Shown: positions 1-7,304, numbered from the stretch's first letter. The stretch is 7,937 bases of DNA from Akkermansiaceae bacterium (GCA_903909905.1 CAIVXP010000020.1:1-7937), one strand, 5' to 3'. Program-made: numbers and translations. Notes: a model not told the origin generated them from the sequence alone.

Positions 1-1396
1 CGGCGTGATGTTTGCCGCGCTGCGCGGTAGCGCGAATGATGGTCATCGCTTCATCGATGACGCTTTGTCCGCCGGAGCTTCGGCGATCCTTGCCGAGACC
101 GCTCCGCCGAGTGACTTTGGCAATACGGTGGCATGGCTGCATGTGCCCGACAGCCGTGCGGCGCTTGCCGAAATGGCATCGGCGTTGGCGGGCCATCCAT
201 GGCGCGACCTCGCGATGGCCGGAGTGACCGGCACGAATGGAAAAACGACCACCGCGTTTCTCATTCATCATGTGATGAAAACCGAATGGCACCGCGCGGG
301 CTTGCTCGGCACCGTGTTGGTCGACGATGGCGAAACAGTTTCGTCCGCCACGCACACCACGCCAGATCCGGTGGCGCTTTTGCAATTGATCGCCCGCATG
401 CGCGACCACGGCTGCCGTGGCGTGGCGATGGAAGTTTCCTCGCACGGCATTCATCAAAAGCGCGTGGCGTCGATCGGATTTGATGCCTGCGTTTTCACCA
501 ACCTCAGCCAGGATCATCTTGATTATCATGGCACGATGGATGCGTATTTTCGCGCCAAGGCCGATTGGTTTCATGCACTGGCGGCCGAACCGCACGGCAA
601 AAAGCCGGTGGCGGTTATCAACGCCGACGATTCATTCGGCGCCGAGCTTGCGGATGAGCTTGATGGCAAAATGCCGCTCATCCGATTCGGCTTCGGCGTG
701 CATTGCGACTTTCGCGCCAACAACTTCATGCAGTCCGCGCGCGGCATGGAGTTCGAGCTGTCGACCAAGGGGAAATCCTATCTTGTACGCGCGCCACTAA
801 TCGGCCGTTTCAATGCTTACAATTTGCTCGCGGCCTTGGCGGCGGCCCATGCCTGCGGGATCCGCGCGCGCGAAGCGGTGGCAGCGTTGGCGCATGCGCC
901 GCAAGTGCCAGGCCGCATGGAAAATGTCGGCAATGCCGGCGGTGCCACCGTGTTTGTCGATTACGCCCACACGCCCGATGCCTTGGAAAATGCCTGCCGC
1001 ACGCTCAAGGAACTCAACCCGCGCCGCCTCATCACCGTCTTCGGTTGCGGCGGTGATCGCGATCGCGGCAAGCGTCCGCTCATGGCTGCCGCGGCCGCGC
1101 GTCACAGCGATGCTTGTGTGTTGACTTCGGACAATCCGCGCTCGGAAGACCCGCTTGCGATTCTGCGCGAAATTGAAGCCGGCATTGGTGGCAAAAATCA
1201 TTGCATCATCGCCGATCGTGCCGAGGCGATTTCCTTCGCTGTGCAAAATTCGCTCTCCGGCGACATCATTCTCATTGCCGGCAAGGGCCATGAGACCAGT
1301 CAGCAATTTTCCGATCACGCGATTGAATTCGACGACCGCAAGCACGCATCCAAAGCATTGCGCGACAGGGCTCAAGCCATATCCGCCAACCGATGA
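1..1396 (+). CDS. murE: UDP-MurNAc-L-Ala-D-Glu:meso-diaminopimelate ligase MurE, 5'-truncated by the window edge
   Basis: Cytoplasmic ATP-dependent ligase that adds the third stem-peptide residue to UDP-MurNAc-L-Ala-D-Glu. The frame is open from base 2 to the TGA at 1394-1396. It enters with Gly-Val-Met-Phe-Ala-Ala-Leu-Arg-Gly, which matches the family's N-terminal 'GDLFVALRG' stretch, so the GTG at 5 is an internal Val codon and perhaps 30-40 residues lie upstream. Counting from that Val: ATP-binding P-loop GVTGTNGKTTT at 73-83, substrate-loop motif THTTPD at 116-121, EVSSH at 143-147, the likely carbamylated lysine at 185 (FRAKADWF), VDYAHTPDAL, GCGGDRDRGKRP, DNPR at 376-379 and AGKGHE near the C-terminus. 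DNPR is the signature of enzymes that use meso-DAP rather than lysine. It overlaps murF by 4 bp. Family assignment is very secure; substrate choice is inferred from the motif. Confidence 0.97.
   Translation, partial: GVMFAALRGSANDGHRFIDDALSAGASAILAETAPPSDFGNTVAWLHVPDSRAALAEMASALAGHPWRDLAMAGVTGTNGKTTTAFLIHHVMKTEWHRAGLLGTVLVDDGETVSSATHTTPDPVALLQLIARMRDHGCRGVAMEVSSHGIHQKRVASIGFDACVFTNLSQDHLDYHGTMDAYFRAKADWFHALAAEPHGKKPVAVINADDSFGAELADELDGKMPLIRFGFGVHCDFRANNFMQSARGMEFELSTKGKSYLVRAPLIGRFNAYNLLAALAAAHACGIRAREAVAALAHAPQVPGRMENVGNAGGATVFVDYAHTPDALENACRTLKELNPRRLITVFGCGGDRDRGKRPLMAAAAARHSDACVLTSDNPRSEDPLAILREIEAGIGGKNHCIIADRAEAISFAVQNSLSGDIILIAGKGHETSQQFSDHAIEFDDRKHASKALRDRAQAISANR
1393..1396 (+). other. 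murE/murF ATGA stop-start overlap
   Basis: The murF ATG (1393-1395) shares bases with the murE TGA (1394-1396). No purine-rich ribosome-binding motif lies in the roughly 20 bases upstream, so murF translation probably depends on ribosomes finishing murE (inference). Confidence 0.8.
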
Positions 1397-2757
1397 AGCC
1401 GCTCAGCGCCCAACAGATTGCGGAAGTCCTCGGCGCTGATGTCGCCGCGGGAGATCCTGCCGCGATCGTGTGCGCCGGCGTTTCGACCGACACGCGCAAG
1501 CTGACTGCCGGATGTGCGTTCTTCGCTTTGCGCGGTGAGAACTTCGATGGTGATGCCTTTGCGGCGGATGCCTTGGCTGCCGGCGCGGCGCTCGTCGTTG
1601 TGCAGCGATGGAGTGGCGATTGCCCGGCAGGCGCAGCGGTGATCGTGGTGCCCGACACACTCGCCGCATTGCAACGCCTTGCTTACTGGTGGCGCAGGCA
1701 GCTCGACATTCCAGTCGTCTGCATCACCGGCTCGAATGGCAAGACCAGCACCAAGGATCTCACCACCGCGGTGCTATCGCGGTGTTTCCGCGTCTCATCT
1801 ACCAAGGGCAACCTCAATAACCACATCGGCGTGCCACTCACGGTGCTCGCGACGACATTGGAAGATCAGGCCGCGGTTTGGGAAATCGGCATGAACCATG
1901 CGGGCGAGCTCGCGCCATTGTGCAAAATAGCGCAGCCGAAATATGGCATCATCACCAACATCGGCACCGCGCACATCGAGCATCTCGGATCGCGCGATGC
2001 GATCGCCGAGGAAAAAGGAACGCTGGCACGCGCATTGCCCGAAAATGGGATTCTGTTCATTTCGGCCAGTTGCGATTATCATGATTTCCTTCGCGAAAGA
2101 ACCAAAGCCGCGTTGGTATCGGTCGGCGAAGGCCGCGGCATCGTGCGCGCGGAAAATTTGCGACTCGAGCCGGATCGCAGCCACTTCACTCTCGTGATCG
2201 AAGGCGACGGCCATGCCGAAGTTTGCCTGCCGGTGCCCGGTCGCCACATGGTCATCAACGCCCTGCTCGCGGCTGCAGTCGGATGGAAGCTTGGCATGCC
2301 GCCGTGCGAGATTGCCTCTGGCTTGAACGAGGTGAAAATTTCCAGTGGCCGACTCGCGCGACGCGTGGTGGGTGGCGTGACGATCATCGACGACACCTAC
2401 AATGCAAATCCCGAGTCAATGGCCGCAGCGATTGAAACACTCGCCGAGGCGCCGATGCCCGATGGCGCGCGACGCTTTGTGGTGCTCGGTCGCATGGGCG
2501 AGCTCGGCATTCATGGCCCGGCCGCGCACCACCAGATTGGCAAACTCGCCGCAAGCCGCGACCTTGTCGTCATCGCCGCCGGCGAAGGCGCCGAGGGCAT
2601 TGCCGAAGGCGCGGGCGGCGCAAAATATTTTCCCGTACTTGCTGATGCTGCGAAATGGCTCGCGGCGGAGGTCAAGCCCGGCGACGCGGTGCTCTTCAAG
2701 GGCAGCCGCTCCGCCACCATTGAACGCGTGATGAACGCCGCATTTCCACCCCACTGA
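1393..2757 (+). CDS. murF: UDP-MurNAc-tripeptide:D-alanyl-D-alanine ligase MurF
   Basis: Cytoplasmic ATP-dependent ligase that adds the D-Ala-D-Ala dipeptide to UDP-MurNAc-tripeptide, completing the pentapeptide. It has 454 residues, close to the roughly 450 usual for the family. The N-terminal substrate-binding domain contains CAGVSTDTRKL and AFFALRGENFDGDAF. The central ATPase domain has the P-loop TGSNGKTSTKD at 112-122 (Lys117), then NLNNHIGVPLT, EIGMNHAGEL and TNIGTAHIEHLGS, all MurF-type rather than MurC/D/E-type. The C-terminal domain shows IDDTYNANPESM, VLGRMGELG and FKGSRS. The ATG at 1393 overlaps the murE stop and gives the expected N-terminus (MKPLSAQQIAEVLG), so the start is convincing. 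No motif is missing and no frame is broken. It is followed by mraY with a 1-bp overlap. Confidence 0.97.
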   Translation: MKPLSAQQIAEVLGADVAAGDPAAIVCAGVSTDTRKLTAGCAFFALRGENFDGDAFAADALAAGAALVVVQRWSGDCPAGAAVIVVPDTLAALQRLAYWWRRQLDIPVVCITGSNGKTSTKDLTTAVLSRCFRVSSTKGNLNNHIGVPLTVLATTLEDQAAVWEIGMNHAGELAPLCKIAQPKYGIITNIGTAHIEHLGSRDAIAEEKGTLARALPENGILFISASCDYHDFLRERTKAALVSVGEGRGIVRAENLRLEPDRSHFTLVIEGDGHAEVCLPVPGRHMVINALLAAAVGWKLGMPPCEIASGLNEVKISSGRLARRVVGGVTIIDDTYNANPESMAAAIETLAEAPMPDGARRFVVLGRMGELGIHGPAAHHQIGKLAASRDLVVIAAGEGAEGIAEGAGGAKYFPVLADAAKWLAAEVKPGDAVLFKGSRSATIERVMNAAFPPH

Positions 2758-2759
2758 TG
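2755..2759 (+). other. murF/mraY TGATG junction
   Basis: The murF TGA (2755-2757) and mraY ATG (2757-2759) share one base. The sequence just upstream is rich in C and A and has no Shine-Dalgarno core, which again suggests coupled translation (inference). Confidence 0.75.
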
Positions 2760-3974
2760 TTACCCGCGATTTACGATTTCTGGTTCCAAGCCTTTGAGGC
2801 CGAAAAGGCAGCAGGCCAACAAGGCTGGGCTCATGTGTTTTCATTTCTCAACCTCTTTCAATACATCACCTTCCGCGCGGCGGGCGCCGGCATTCTTGCC
2901 TTCCTACTCTCGCTGATGTTTGGGCCGCGTGTGATCCGCCGTCTTATTTCGATGAAGTTGGGTCAGCCACTGCGCACGGCGGAGGAAGTCCACAAGCTCG
3001 CCGAACTCCACGGCGGCAAGCTGGGCACGCCAACAATGGGCGGGGTGCTGATTCTTGGATCGGTGATCATTGCGACACTGATTTGCGCGCGCCCGCTCAA
3101 TCCTTTTGTCGCGGTGTGCGCGTGCACGATGGCGGCCTGCGGCTTGCTTGGCTTTTGCGATGATTACAAAAAAGTGCGCGAGAAAAAATCCGACGGTCTG
3201 AGCAGCCGCACGAAGTTGTTCTGGCAACTGGTGATCGCGCTGGTGGCGGCTTTGTTCATTTATTACAAGCCCGAGATCTCGGGTCATGGGGTTGACGCTT
3301 CGCGGCTTGTGAACAACGAGGCCGGCTTCATGCTTGGCAGCGGCAAGCCGATCGGCATCGATGCGATTTGTTTCCCTCTTTTCAAAACGCCGCTGCTGGA
3401 GCTTGGCCTTTTCATCATTCCGTTCTTCGCGTGGATCATCATCGGATGCTCGAACGCGGTGAACCTCACCGACGGTCTTGATGGTCTTGCCACCGGTTGC
3501 ACGATCAGCACTGCGCTGGCTTACGCGTTGCTCGCATACCTTGCCGGCCACTACTTCATGGCGGTCGAATACCTTGTGATCCCGCACAACCTTTACATCG
3601 GCGAGCTTGCCGTGTTCCTGATGGCGCTGGCCGGTGCGGGTTTCGGTTTCCTTTGGTTCAACTGTCACCCGGCGAAAGTTTTCATGGGCGACACCGGATC
3701 ACTCGCGATCGGTGGCGCGCTCGGCACCGCGGCGATTTGCACGAAGCAAGAGCTCTTGCTGGTCATCATCGGCGGCGTCTTCGTGATGGAGGCAATGTCG
3801 GTGATCCTGCAGGTCGGCAGTTTTAAACTTCGCAAGAAGCGCATCTTCAAGATGTCGCCGATCCATCATCACTTCGAACTGCTCGGCTGGCATGAGAGCC
3901 AGGTGATCATTCGCTTCTGGATTCTATCGATCATGCTCGCGCTGGTCGGCCTCGCCATTTTGAAAATCGTTTGA
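2757..3974 (+). CDS. mraY: phospho-N-acetylmuramoyl-pentapeptide transferase MraY
   Basis: Polytopic inner-membrane enzyme that transfers phospho-MurNAc-pentapeptide from UDP to undecaprenyl phosphate, forming lipid I. It has 405 residues, longer than the roughly 360 of E. coli MraY. Diagnostic sites are GTPTMGG at 90-96, the Asp pair D135-D136 (GFCDDYKKV), NAVNLTDGLDG with D239, FMGDTGSLA with the catalytic-site D312, GGVFVMEAMSVILQVG, and the cytoplasmic histidine cluster PIHHHFE (H370-H372). About ten hydrophobic segments are visible. By comparison with E. coli from memory, the extra length is about 15 residues at the N-terminus, about 5 before GTPTMGG, and about 24 in the loop at 171-210, between the helix ending FIYY and the one starting near LELGLF. 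The start overlaps murF, and all catalytic residues are intact. Assignment is secure. Confidence 0.97.
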   Translation: MLPAIYDFWFQAFEAEKAAGQQGWAHVFSFLNLFQYITFRAAGAGILAFLLSLMFGPRVIRRLISMKLGQPLRTAEEVHKLAELHGGKLGTPTMGGVLILGSVIIATLICARPLNPFVAVCACTMAACGLLGFCDDYKKVREKKSDGLSSRTKLFWQLVIALVAALFIYYKPEISGHGVDASRLVNNEAGFMLGSGKPIGIDAICFPLFKTPLLELGLFIIPFFAWIIIGCSNAVNLTDGLDGLATGCTISTALAYALLAYLAGHYFMAVEYLVIPHNLYIGELAVFLMALAGAGFGFLWFNCHPAKVFMGDTGSLAIGGALGTAAICTKQELLLVIIGGVFVMEAMSVILQVGSFKLRKKRIFKMSPIHHHFELLGWHESQVIIRFWILSIMLALVGLAILKIV

Positions 3975-3976
3975 TG
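3972..3976 (+). other. mraY/murD TGATG junction
   Basis: The mraY TGA (3972-3974) overlaps the murD ATG (3974-3976) by one base, the same arrangement as murF/mraY. A TTG at 3971 and a second ATG at 3980 are in frame, but the overlapping ATG fits the pattern of this cluster best. Confidence 0.65.
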
Positions 3977-5296
3977 TCCATGACGCTTGCCGGAAAACAT
4001 GTTGCTATTTTGGGTGCGGGTCGCAGTGGCCGTGGCGCCGCCATGCTTGCGTTGCGCGAAGGCGCGGAGGTGTCGATTTGGGATGCTGCCGGCGATGAGG
4101 CCTTTGCGGGCATGCCCGAAGGCGTGGCGCTCCATCCTCATGCGCATGCGAATGAAGAAACCGGGCGCGGCGTGCATTGCGAATTGTTGGTCGTGAGCCC
4201 CGGCATCGACACCTACGGATCCTATGTCGCCGCGTTTGCAACGCACGCGGGCGAGGTCATCGGCGAGGTGGAACTCGCGTCGCGATATTACGACGGAAAA
4301 ATTGTCGGCATCACCGGCACCAACGGCAAGACCACGACTACCGGCATTGTCGGGCGCATTCTTGAGCACGCGGGTCTTGGCGGCACGCCTTGTGGAAATT
4401 TCGGTACGCCCTTCGCCGAGGTGGTTTTGCAATCGCATCCGCCCGCGGCTGTCGCGCTCGAGCTGAGTTCATTTCAACTCGAAACCATCCGCACGCTGCG
4501 CCCGGATGTTGCGGTGTGGCTCAACTTCGCGCCGGACCACATGGATCGCTACCCGTCGGTTCAAGCGTATCGCGAGGCGAAGCTGCGCATCTTTCAAAAC
4601 CTCAAGCCCGACGATGTCGCGGTGATTCCTTTTGGCGGCGAACTTCCCGCTTCGACCAGCAAGCCGATCACATTTTCCACAATCGATCCCGCGGCCGATT
4701 GGTTTTCCGACGGCGTTCTGATTTTCCATCGTGGTGAAGTTTGCGCCGACCTCAATCGCGACAGTTTCCTACGCGGTCTTCACAATGCGGAAAACGCAAT
4801 GGCCGCGATGGCCGCCTGCCATGCGCTGGGCGTGCCGATCGATGTGATGCGCGAGGCGCTTCACGGCTACAACCCGCCGCCGCATCGCTGCGAATTCATC
4901 CGCACGCTCGACGGCGTCGAGTACCTCAACGACTCGAAGGCCACCAACCTCCACGCGCTCGAAAGCGCGCTGCGCTCGCAGGTCCGTCCGGTGGTCCTAA
5001 TCGCCGGCGGCAAGGACAAAGGCCTCGACTACTCGCCGGTGGTGCCATTGCTCGGGAAAAAGGCGCTCGCCTGCGTGACCTTCGGCCAAATCGCCCGTCC
5101 GCTGGCCGAGCTTTTCGCGCAAGCGGTTCAAAGCGAAGCGGTTTCGACCTTGGCCGATGCGGTGAATGTCGCACGCAGCCTTGCACCGCAAGGTTCGACG
5201 ATTCTGCTCTCGCCAGGCACCTCGTCTTTTGATCAATTTTCCGGCTATGAACAACGCGGTGACGCGTTCAGAGATCTCGTCCACCAACTCAACTGA
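3974..5296 (+). CDS. murD: UDP-MurNAc-L-alanine:D-glutamate ligase MurD
   Basis: Cytoplasmic ATP-dependent ligase that adds D-Glu to UDP-MurNAc-L-Ala. From the ATG at 3974 it has 440 residues, against about 438 in E. coli. The Rossmann-like N-terminal domain opens with KHVAILGAGRSGRG and contains LVVSPGI. The ATPase domain has GITGTNGKTTTTG with P-loop Lys119, CGNFGTPF, LELSSFQLET, LNFAPDHMDRY and the likely carbamylated Lys203 in YREAKLRIF. The C-terminal domain has GYNPPPHRCEF, LNDSKATN, IAGGKDKG and SPGTSSFDQF followed by YEQRGDAF. SSFQLE and NDSKATN mark MurD rather than MurC/E/F. Starting at the ATG at 3980 would drop only two residues and cannot be excluded. It is tail to head with the LysM gene, with a 7-bp gap. 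Confidence 0.97.
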   Translation: MSMTLAGKHVAILGAGRSGRGAAMLALREGAEVSIWDAAGDEAFAGMPEGVALHPHAHANEETGRGVHCELLVVSPGIDTYGSYVAAFATHAGEVIGEVELASRYYDGKIVGITGTNGKTTTTGIVGRILEHAGLGGTPCGNFGTPFAEVVLQSHPPAAVALELSSFQLETIRTLRPDVAVWLNFAPDHMDRYPSVQAYREAKLRIFQNLKPDDVAVIPFGGELPASTSKPITFSTIDPAADWFSDGVLIFHRGEVCADLNRDSFLRGLHNAENAMAAMAACHALGVPIDVMREALHGYNPPPHRCEFIRTLDGVEYLNDSKATNLHALESALRSQVRPVVLIAGGKDKGLDYSPVVPLLGKKALACVTFGQIARPLAELFAQAVQSEAVSTLADAVNVARSLAPQGSTILLSPGTSSFDQFSGYEQRGDAFRDLVHQLN

Positions 5297-5303
5297 CACC
5301 CAC

Positions 5304-6134
5304 ATGAAATTCCAAACACTGCCCGTCAAACGTCGCCCGGTTTCCAAGGGTATTTTTCACCACTTGAGCGCCGTCACCCGCAAACGCCAGCGAGTATCTG
5401 CCAGCGCCACCATGGCCGGCATGGACATGGATGATGGAGGCGCCAAAATTTCACGCAACCTGACGATCATCTTCATGATTCACATCGTTGCGATCGCGTT
5501 GATCTTCATTCATCAGCGCTTCCTCGAAGGTCGCCCTCAGGAAGGCAAGCGTTCTGCCTCGCGCGCTGTTACCGCGCCCGTCATGGCTCAGAAGCCTAAC
5601 GCTGCGGTCACTGCCGCTGCAGTTGCACCCGTTGAGAAAAGCGACAAAACCCACATCACCAAAGATGGCGAAACATACACTTCAATTGCGGCCTCTCTCG
5701 GGGTTGCTGAGGAGGATCTGCGCCAGCTCAACCAAAACATCGCGATGCGCAAGGGCCTGATTCTGCAAGTTCCCGCCATCAAAGCGAAGGTCATCGCCGC
5801 GCATGCAGTGACCGTGGATCCGTCCCTAGCCGCGTCTACTGATGCCCCGGCCGCACCCGCTATGTCTGCTGCCACCGATGACGGAATGGTCGAGGCTGTG
5901 CCGGTCGATGTGGCCCTCGCTCCCAAGGCAAAGACCGTTGTGGAAAGCGATGTGGCATCAACTGTCGCCGATGAAAAGATCAAGCCCTCAGGCAAAACCC
6001 ACTTGGTCAAGAGGGGTGACACGATTGTGAAAATTTCCAAGCAGTACAAGGTCACTCAAGAGGCGTTGATGATCGCGAACTCCATCACCGATCCCACGAA
6101 GCTCAAAGCGGGTGCAAATCTGGTGATCCCCTAA
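5304..6134 (+). CDS. single-pass membrane protein with two extracytoplasmic LysM modules
   Basis: A 276-residue protein with no familiar gene name. Residues 1-52 are basic (many Lys/Arg) and presumably cytoplasmic. Residues 53-72 (LTIIFMIHIVAIALIFIHQR) form one hydrophobic segment, giving an N-in, C-out topology. A linker rich in Ala, Val and Pro follows. A degenerate LysM-like module spans about 115-157 (KTHITKDGETYTSIA to LILQVP). A second linker rich in Ala, Val, Asp and Lys spans about 158-230. A clear LysM module ends the protein at 231-276 (KTHLVKRGDTIVKIS to LVIP). LysM folds bind GlcNAc-containing glycans, so this protein should tether the membrane to peptidoglycan. No catalytic domain is visible. 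The ATG at 5304 was chosen because the frame upstream of it (to 5166) is murD read in another frame. Its place between murD and ftsW suggests a role in septal wall synthesis, which is inference. Confidence 0.88.
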   Translation: MKFQTLPVKRRPVSKGIFHHLSAVTRKRQRVSASATMAGMDMDDGGAKISRNLTIIFMIHIVAIALIFIHQRFLEGRPQEGKRSASRAVTAPVMAQKPNAAVTAAAVAPVEKSDKTHITKDGETYTSIAASLGVAEEDLRQLNQNIAMRKGLILQVPAIKAKVIAAHAVTVDPSLAASTDAPAAPAMSAATDDGMVEAVPVDVALAPKAKTVVESDVASTVADEKIKPSGKTHLVKRGDTIVKISKQYKVTQEALMIANSITDPTKLKAGANLVIP

Positions 6135-6155
6135 TTTTCCCTCGCCCGCTCGCTC
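6135..6155 (+). other. 21-bp pyrimidine-rich spacer between the LysM gene and ftsW
   Basis: The spacer is almost entirely C and T with a few G; it contains no A, no purine-rich ribosome-binding motif and no hairpin I can see. It is in frame with both flanking genes and holds no stop codon beyond the TAA at 6132-6134. Confidence 0.6.
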
Positions 6156-7304
6156 ATGGTTCGCCACTGTTCCACCATTCTTTGTGCTGCGGTCGCCGCC
6201 TTGGTCGCCCTAGGGCTGATCATGTTGGCGAGTACCAGCGCTTGGGTGAAGGGGGCGGAGGCCCCGTATTATTTTCTGACGCGCCAAGCCATGATGGTTG
6301 GTGTTGGTTTGGTGTTCGCATTGGTGGCGGCGAAAATCCCTTTGAATATTTACCGCAAGATGGCCCCGCTCATGTTCATTGCGATTTGCATTCTGCTGGT
6401 GCTCTGTTTCGTGCCCGGCATCGGCATTTCCATTTACGGATCCAAGCGTTGGATTGGAGTCGGCGGCTTTTCGTTTCAGCCTTCCGAGTTTGCGCGGATG
6501 GTGGTGGTTGTTTGCCTAGCCGCGTGGTTCGCGCGTTGGCAGTCGGAAGTCAAAACTTTCTTTCGCGGCTTCATCATGCCGGGGGCAATTGCAGGCATTC
6601 CGATTCTTCTCATCGCGGCTGAAACGGATGTGGGTACCGCGCTTTCGCTTTCCGTGGCGGTGGGTGCGCTCATGTTCTGCGTTGGCACGCGCCTCCGGTT
6701 TATTGTGCCGACCGCACTCACGGCGATGGCTGGTGCCTTCTTTTACTTGCGTAACAACGAAAACCGTTGGGGCCGTATCGAGGCGTGGCTTAATTTGGAA
6801 GATCCAATCCACCAACTGGATCGCGGCATGCAGCAGTGGCGTGCGCTTCTTGCCCTCGGCAATGGCGGCCCTTGGGGCGTGGGCCTTGGCAACGGAGTGG
6901 AGAAGTTTGGTACGCTCACATTTGCGCACATCGATTTCATTTTCCCGGTCATTGGCGAAGAACTTGGGCTCTTTGCCACGCTGGCCGTCGTGCTTTTGTA
7001 TGTCCTGATTGCCGTTGCCGGCTGTGGCATTGCCCTTCAGGCGTCCAACATGTTCAGCCGCTGCGTTGCCCTTGGTCTGACCTGTGTGATCGTGGTGCCG
7101 GCAATGGTGAATATCGGCGTGACCACCGCACTTCTTCCAAACGACGGTTTGCCGCTGCCTTTCGTCAGTTATGGTGGCACCAGCCTGGTCTTCAGCCTTT
7201 CGGCTATCGGCGTTCTTGTTGGCATCGACCGCCGCGCGCAGGCTGGGGTGGCGACCAAGGAGTTTCCACTGAACCGCCAAACCCGCCTCGCAGTGCGTTT
7301 GTGA
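6156..7304 (+). CDS. ftsW: septal peptidoglycan glycosyltransferase FtsW (SEDS family)
   Basis: Polytopic inner-membrane SEDS polymerase that links lipid II into glycan strands at the septum with its partner class B PBP. It has 382 residues and roughly ten hydrophobic segments, the first at about 8-26. SEDS hallmarks are KRWIGVGGFSFQPSEFARM (starting at 97, QPSEF at 108-112), ETDVGTA at 156-162, LALGNGGPWGVGLGNG in the large loop, AHIDFIFPVIGEELG with the probable catalytic Asp260, VNIGVTTALLPNDG and PLPFVSYGGTSLV (FVSYGG at 336-341). The residue before Asp260 is Ile, where I recall a small polar residue in relatives. RodA is the alternative member, but the dcw setting favours FtsW. The start is the first ATG after the in-frame TAA of the LysM gene and leaves a short cytoplasmic N-terminus. 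No usual next gene (murG) follows. Confidence 0.93.
   Translation: MVRHCSTILCAAVAALVALGLIMLASTSAWVKGAEAPYYFLTRQAMMVGVGLVFALVAAKIPLNIYRKMAPLMFIAICILLVLCFVPGIGISIYGSKRWIGVGGFSFQPSEFARMVVVVCLAAWFARWQSEVKTFFRGFIMPGAIAGIPILLIAAETDVGTALSLSVAVGALMFCVGTRLRFIVPTALTAMAGAFFYLRNNENRWGRIEAWLNLEDPIHQLDRGMQQWRALLALGNGGPWGVGLGNGVEKFGTLTFAHIDFIFPVIGEELGLFATLAVVLLYVLIAVAGCGIALQASNMFSRCVALGLTCVIVVPAMVNIGVTTALLPNDGLPLPFVSYGGTSLVFSLSAIGVLVGIDRRAQAGVATKEFPLNRQTRLAVRL

Larger units (their letters stand above)
1..7304 (+). other. dcw-type operon segment murE-murF-mraY-murD-LysM-ftsW
   Basis: Six same-strand genes have junctions of -4, -1, -1, +7 and +21 bp, leaving no room for internal intergenic promoters except within coding sequence. 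The order matches the conserved dcw cluster apart from the LysM gene. The promoter and upstream members (normally mraZ, mraW, ftsL, ftsI) are expected left of the window. A convergent gene ends the unit after ftsW. Confidence 0.85.

Noticed and set aside
5..7. GTG as the start codon of murE
   Set aside because: The frame continues upstream, and the residues around it match an internal conserved stretch of MurE, so it is Val in a truncated gene.
2904..3668. 254-residue open frame antisense to mraY
   Set aside because: The composition is heavy in Arg, His, Glu and Gln with no recognisable motif; it is a by-product of GC-rich codon use in a certain MraY.
221..4340. Three similar segments near 221, 1726 and 4313 as possible DNA repeats
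   Set aside because: They encode the GT/SNGKT P-loops of three paralogous Mur ligases; the likeness comes from protein homology.
3869..4438. 189-residue minus-strand frame across the mraY/murD junction
   Set aside because: It lies opposite two well-supported genes and shows no domain motif.
5166..5303. N-terminal extension of the LysM protein starting inside murD
   Set aside because: This stretch is murD coding sequence in another frame. The ATG at 5304 follows the murD stop and starts a sensible basic cytoplasmic tail.
6132..6155. Possible intrinsic terminator between the LysM gene and ftsW (TTTT run)
   Set aside because: No stable GC stem precedes the short T-run, and ftsW has no room for its own promoter here.
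6516..7280. 254-residue open frame antisense to ftsW
   Set aside because: It mirrors the hydrophobic FtsW coding sequence, is charged and low in motif content, and the plus-strand gene is certain.
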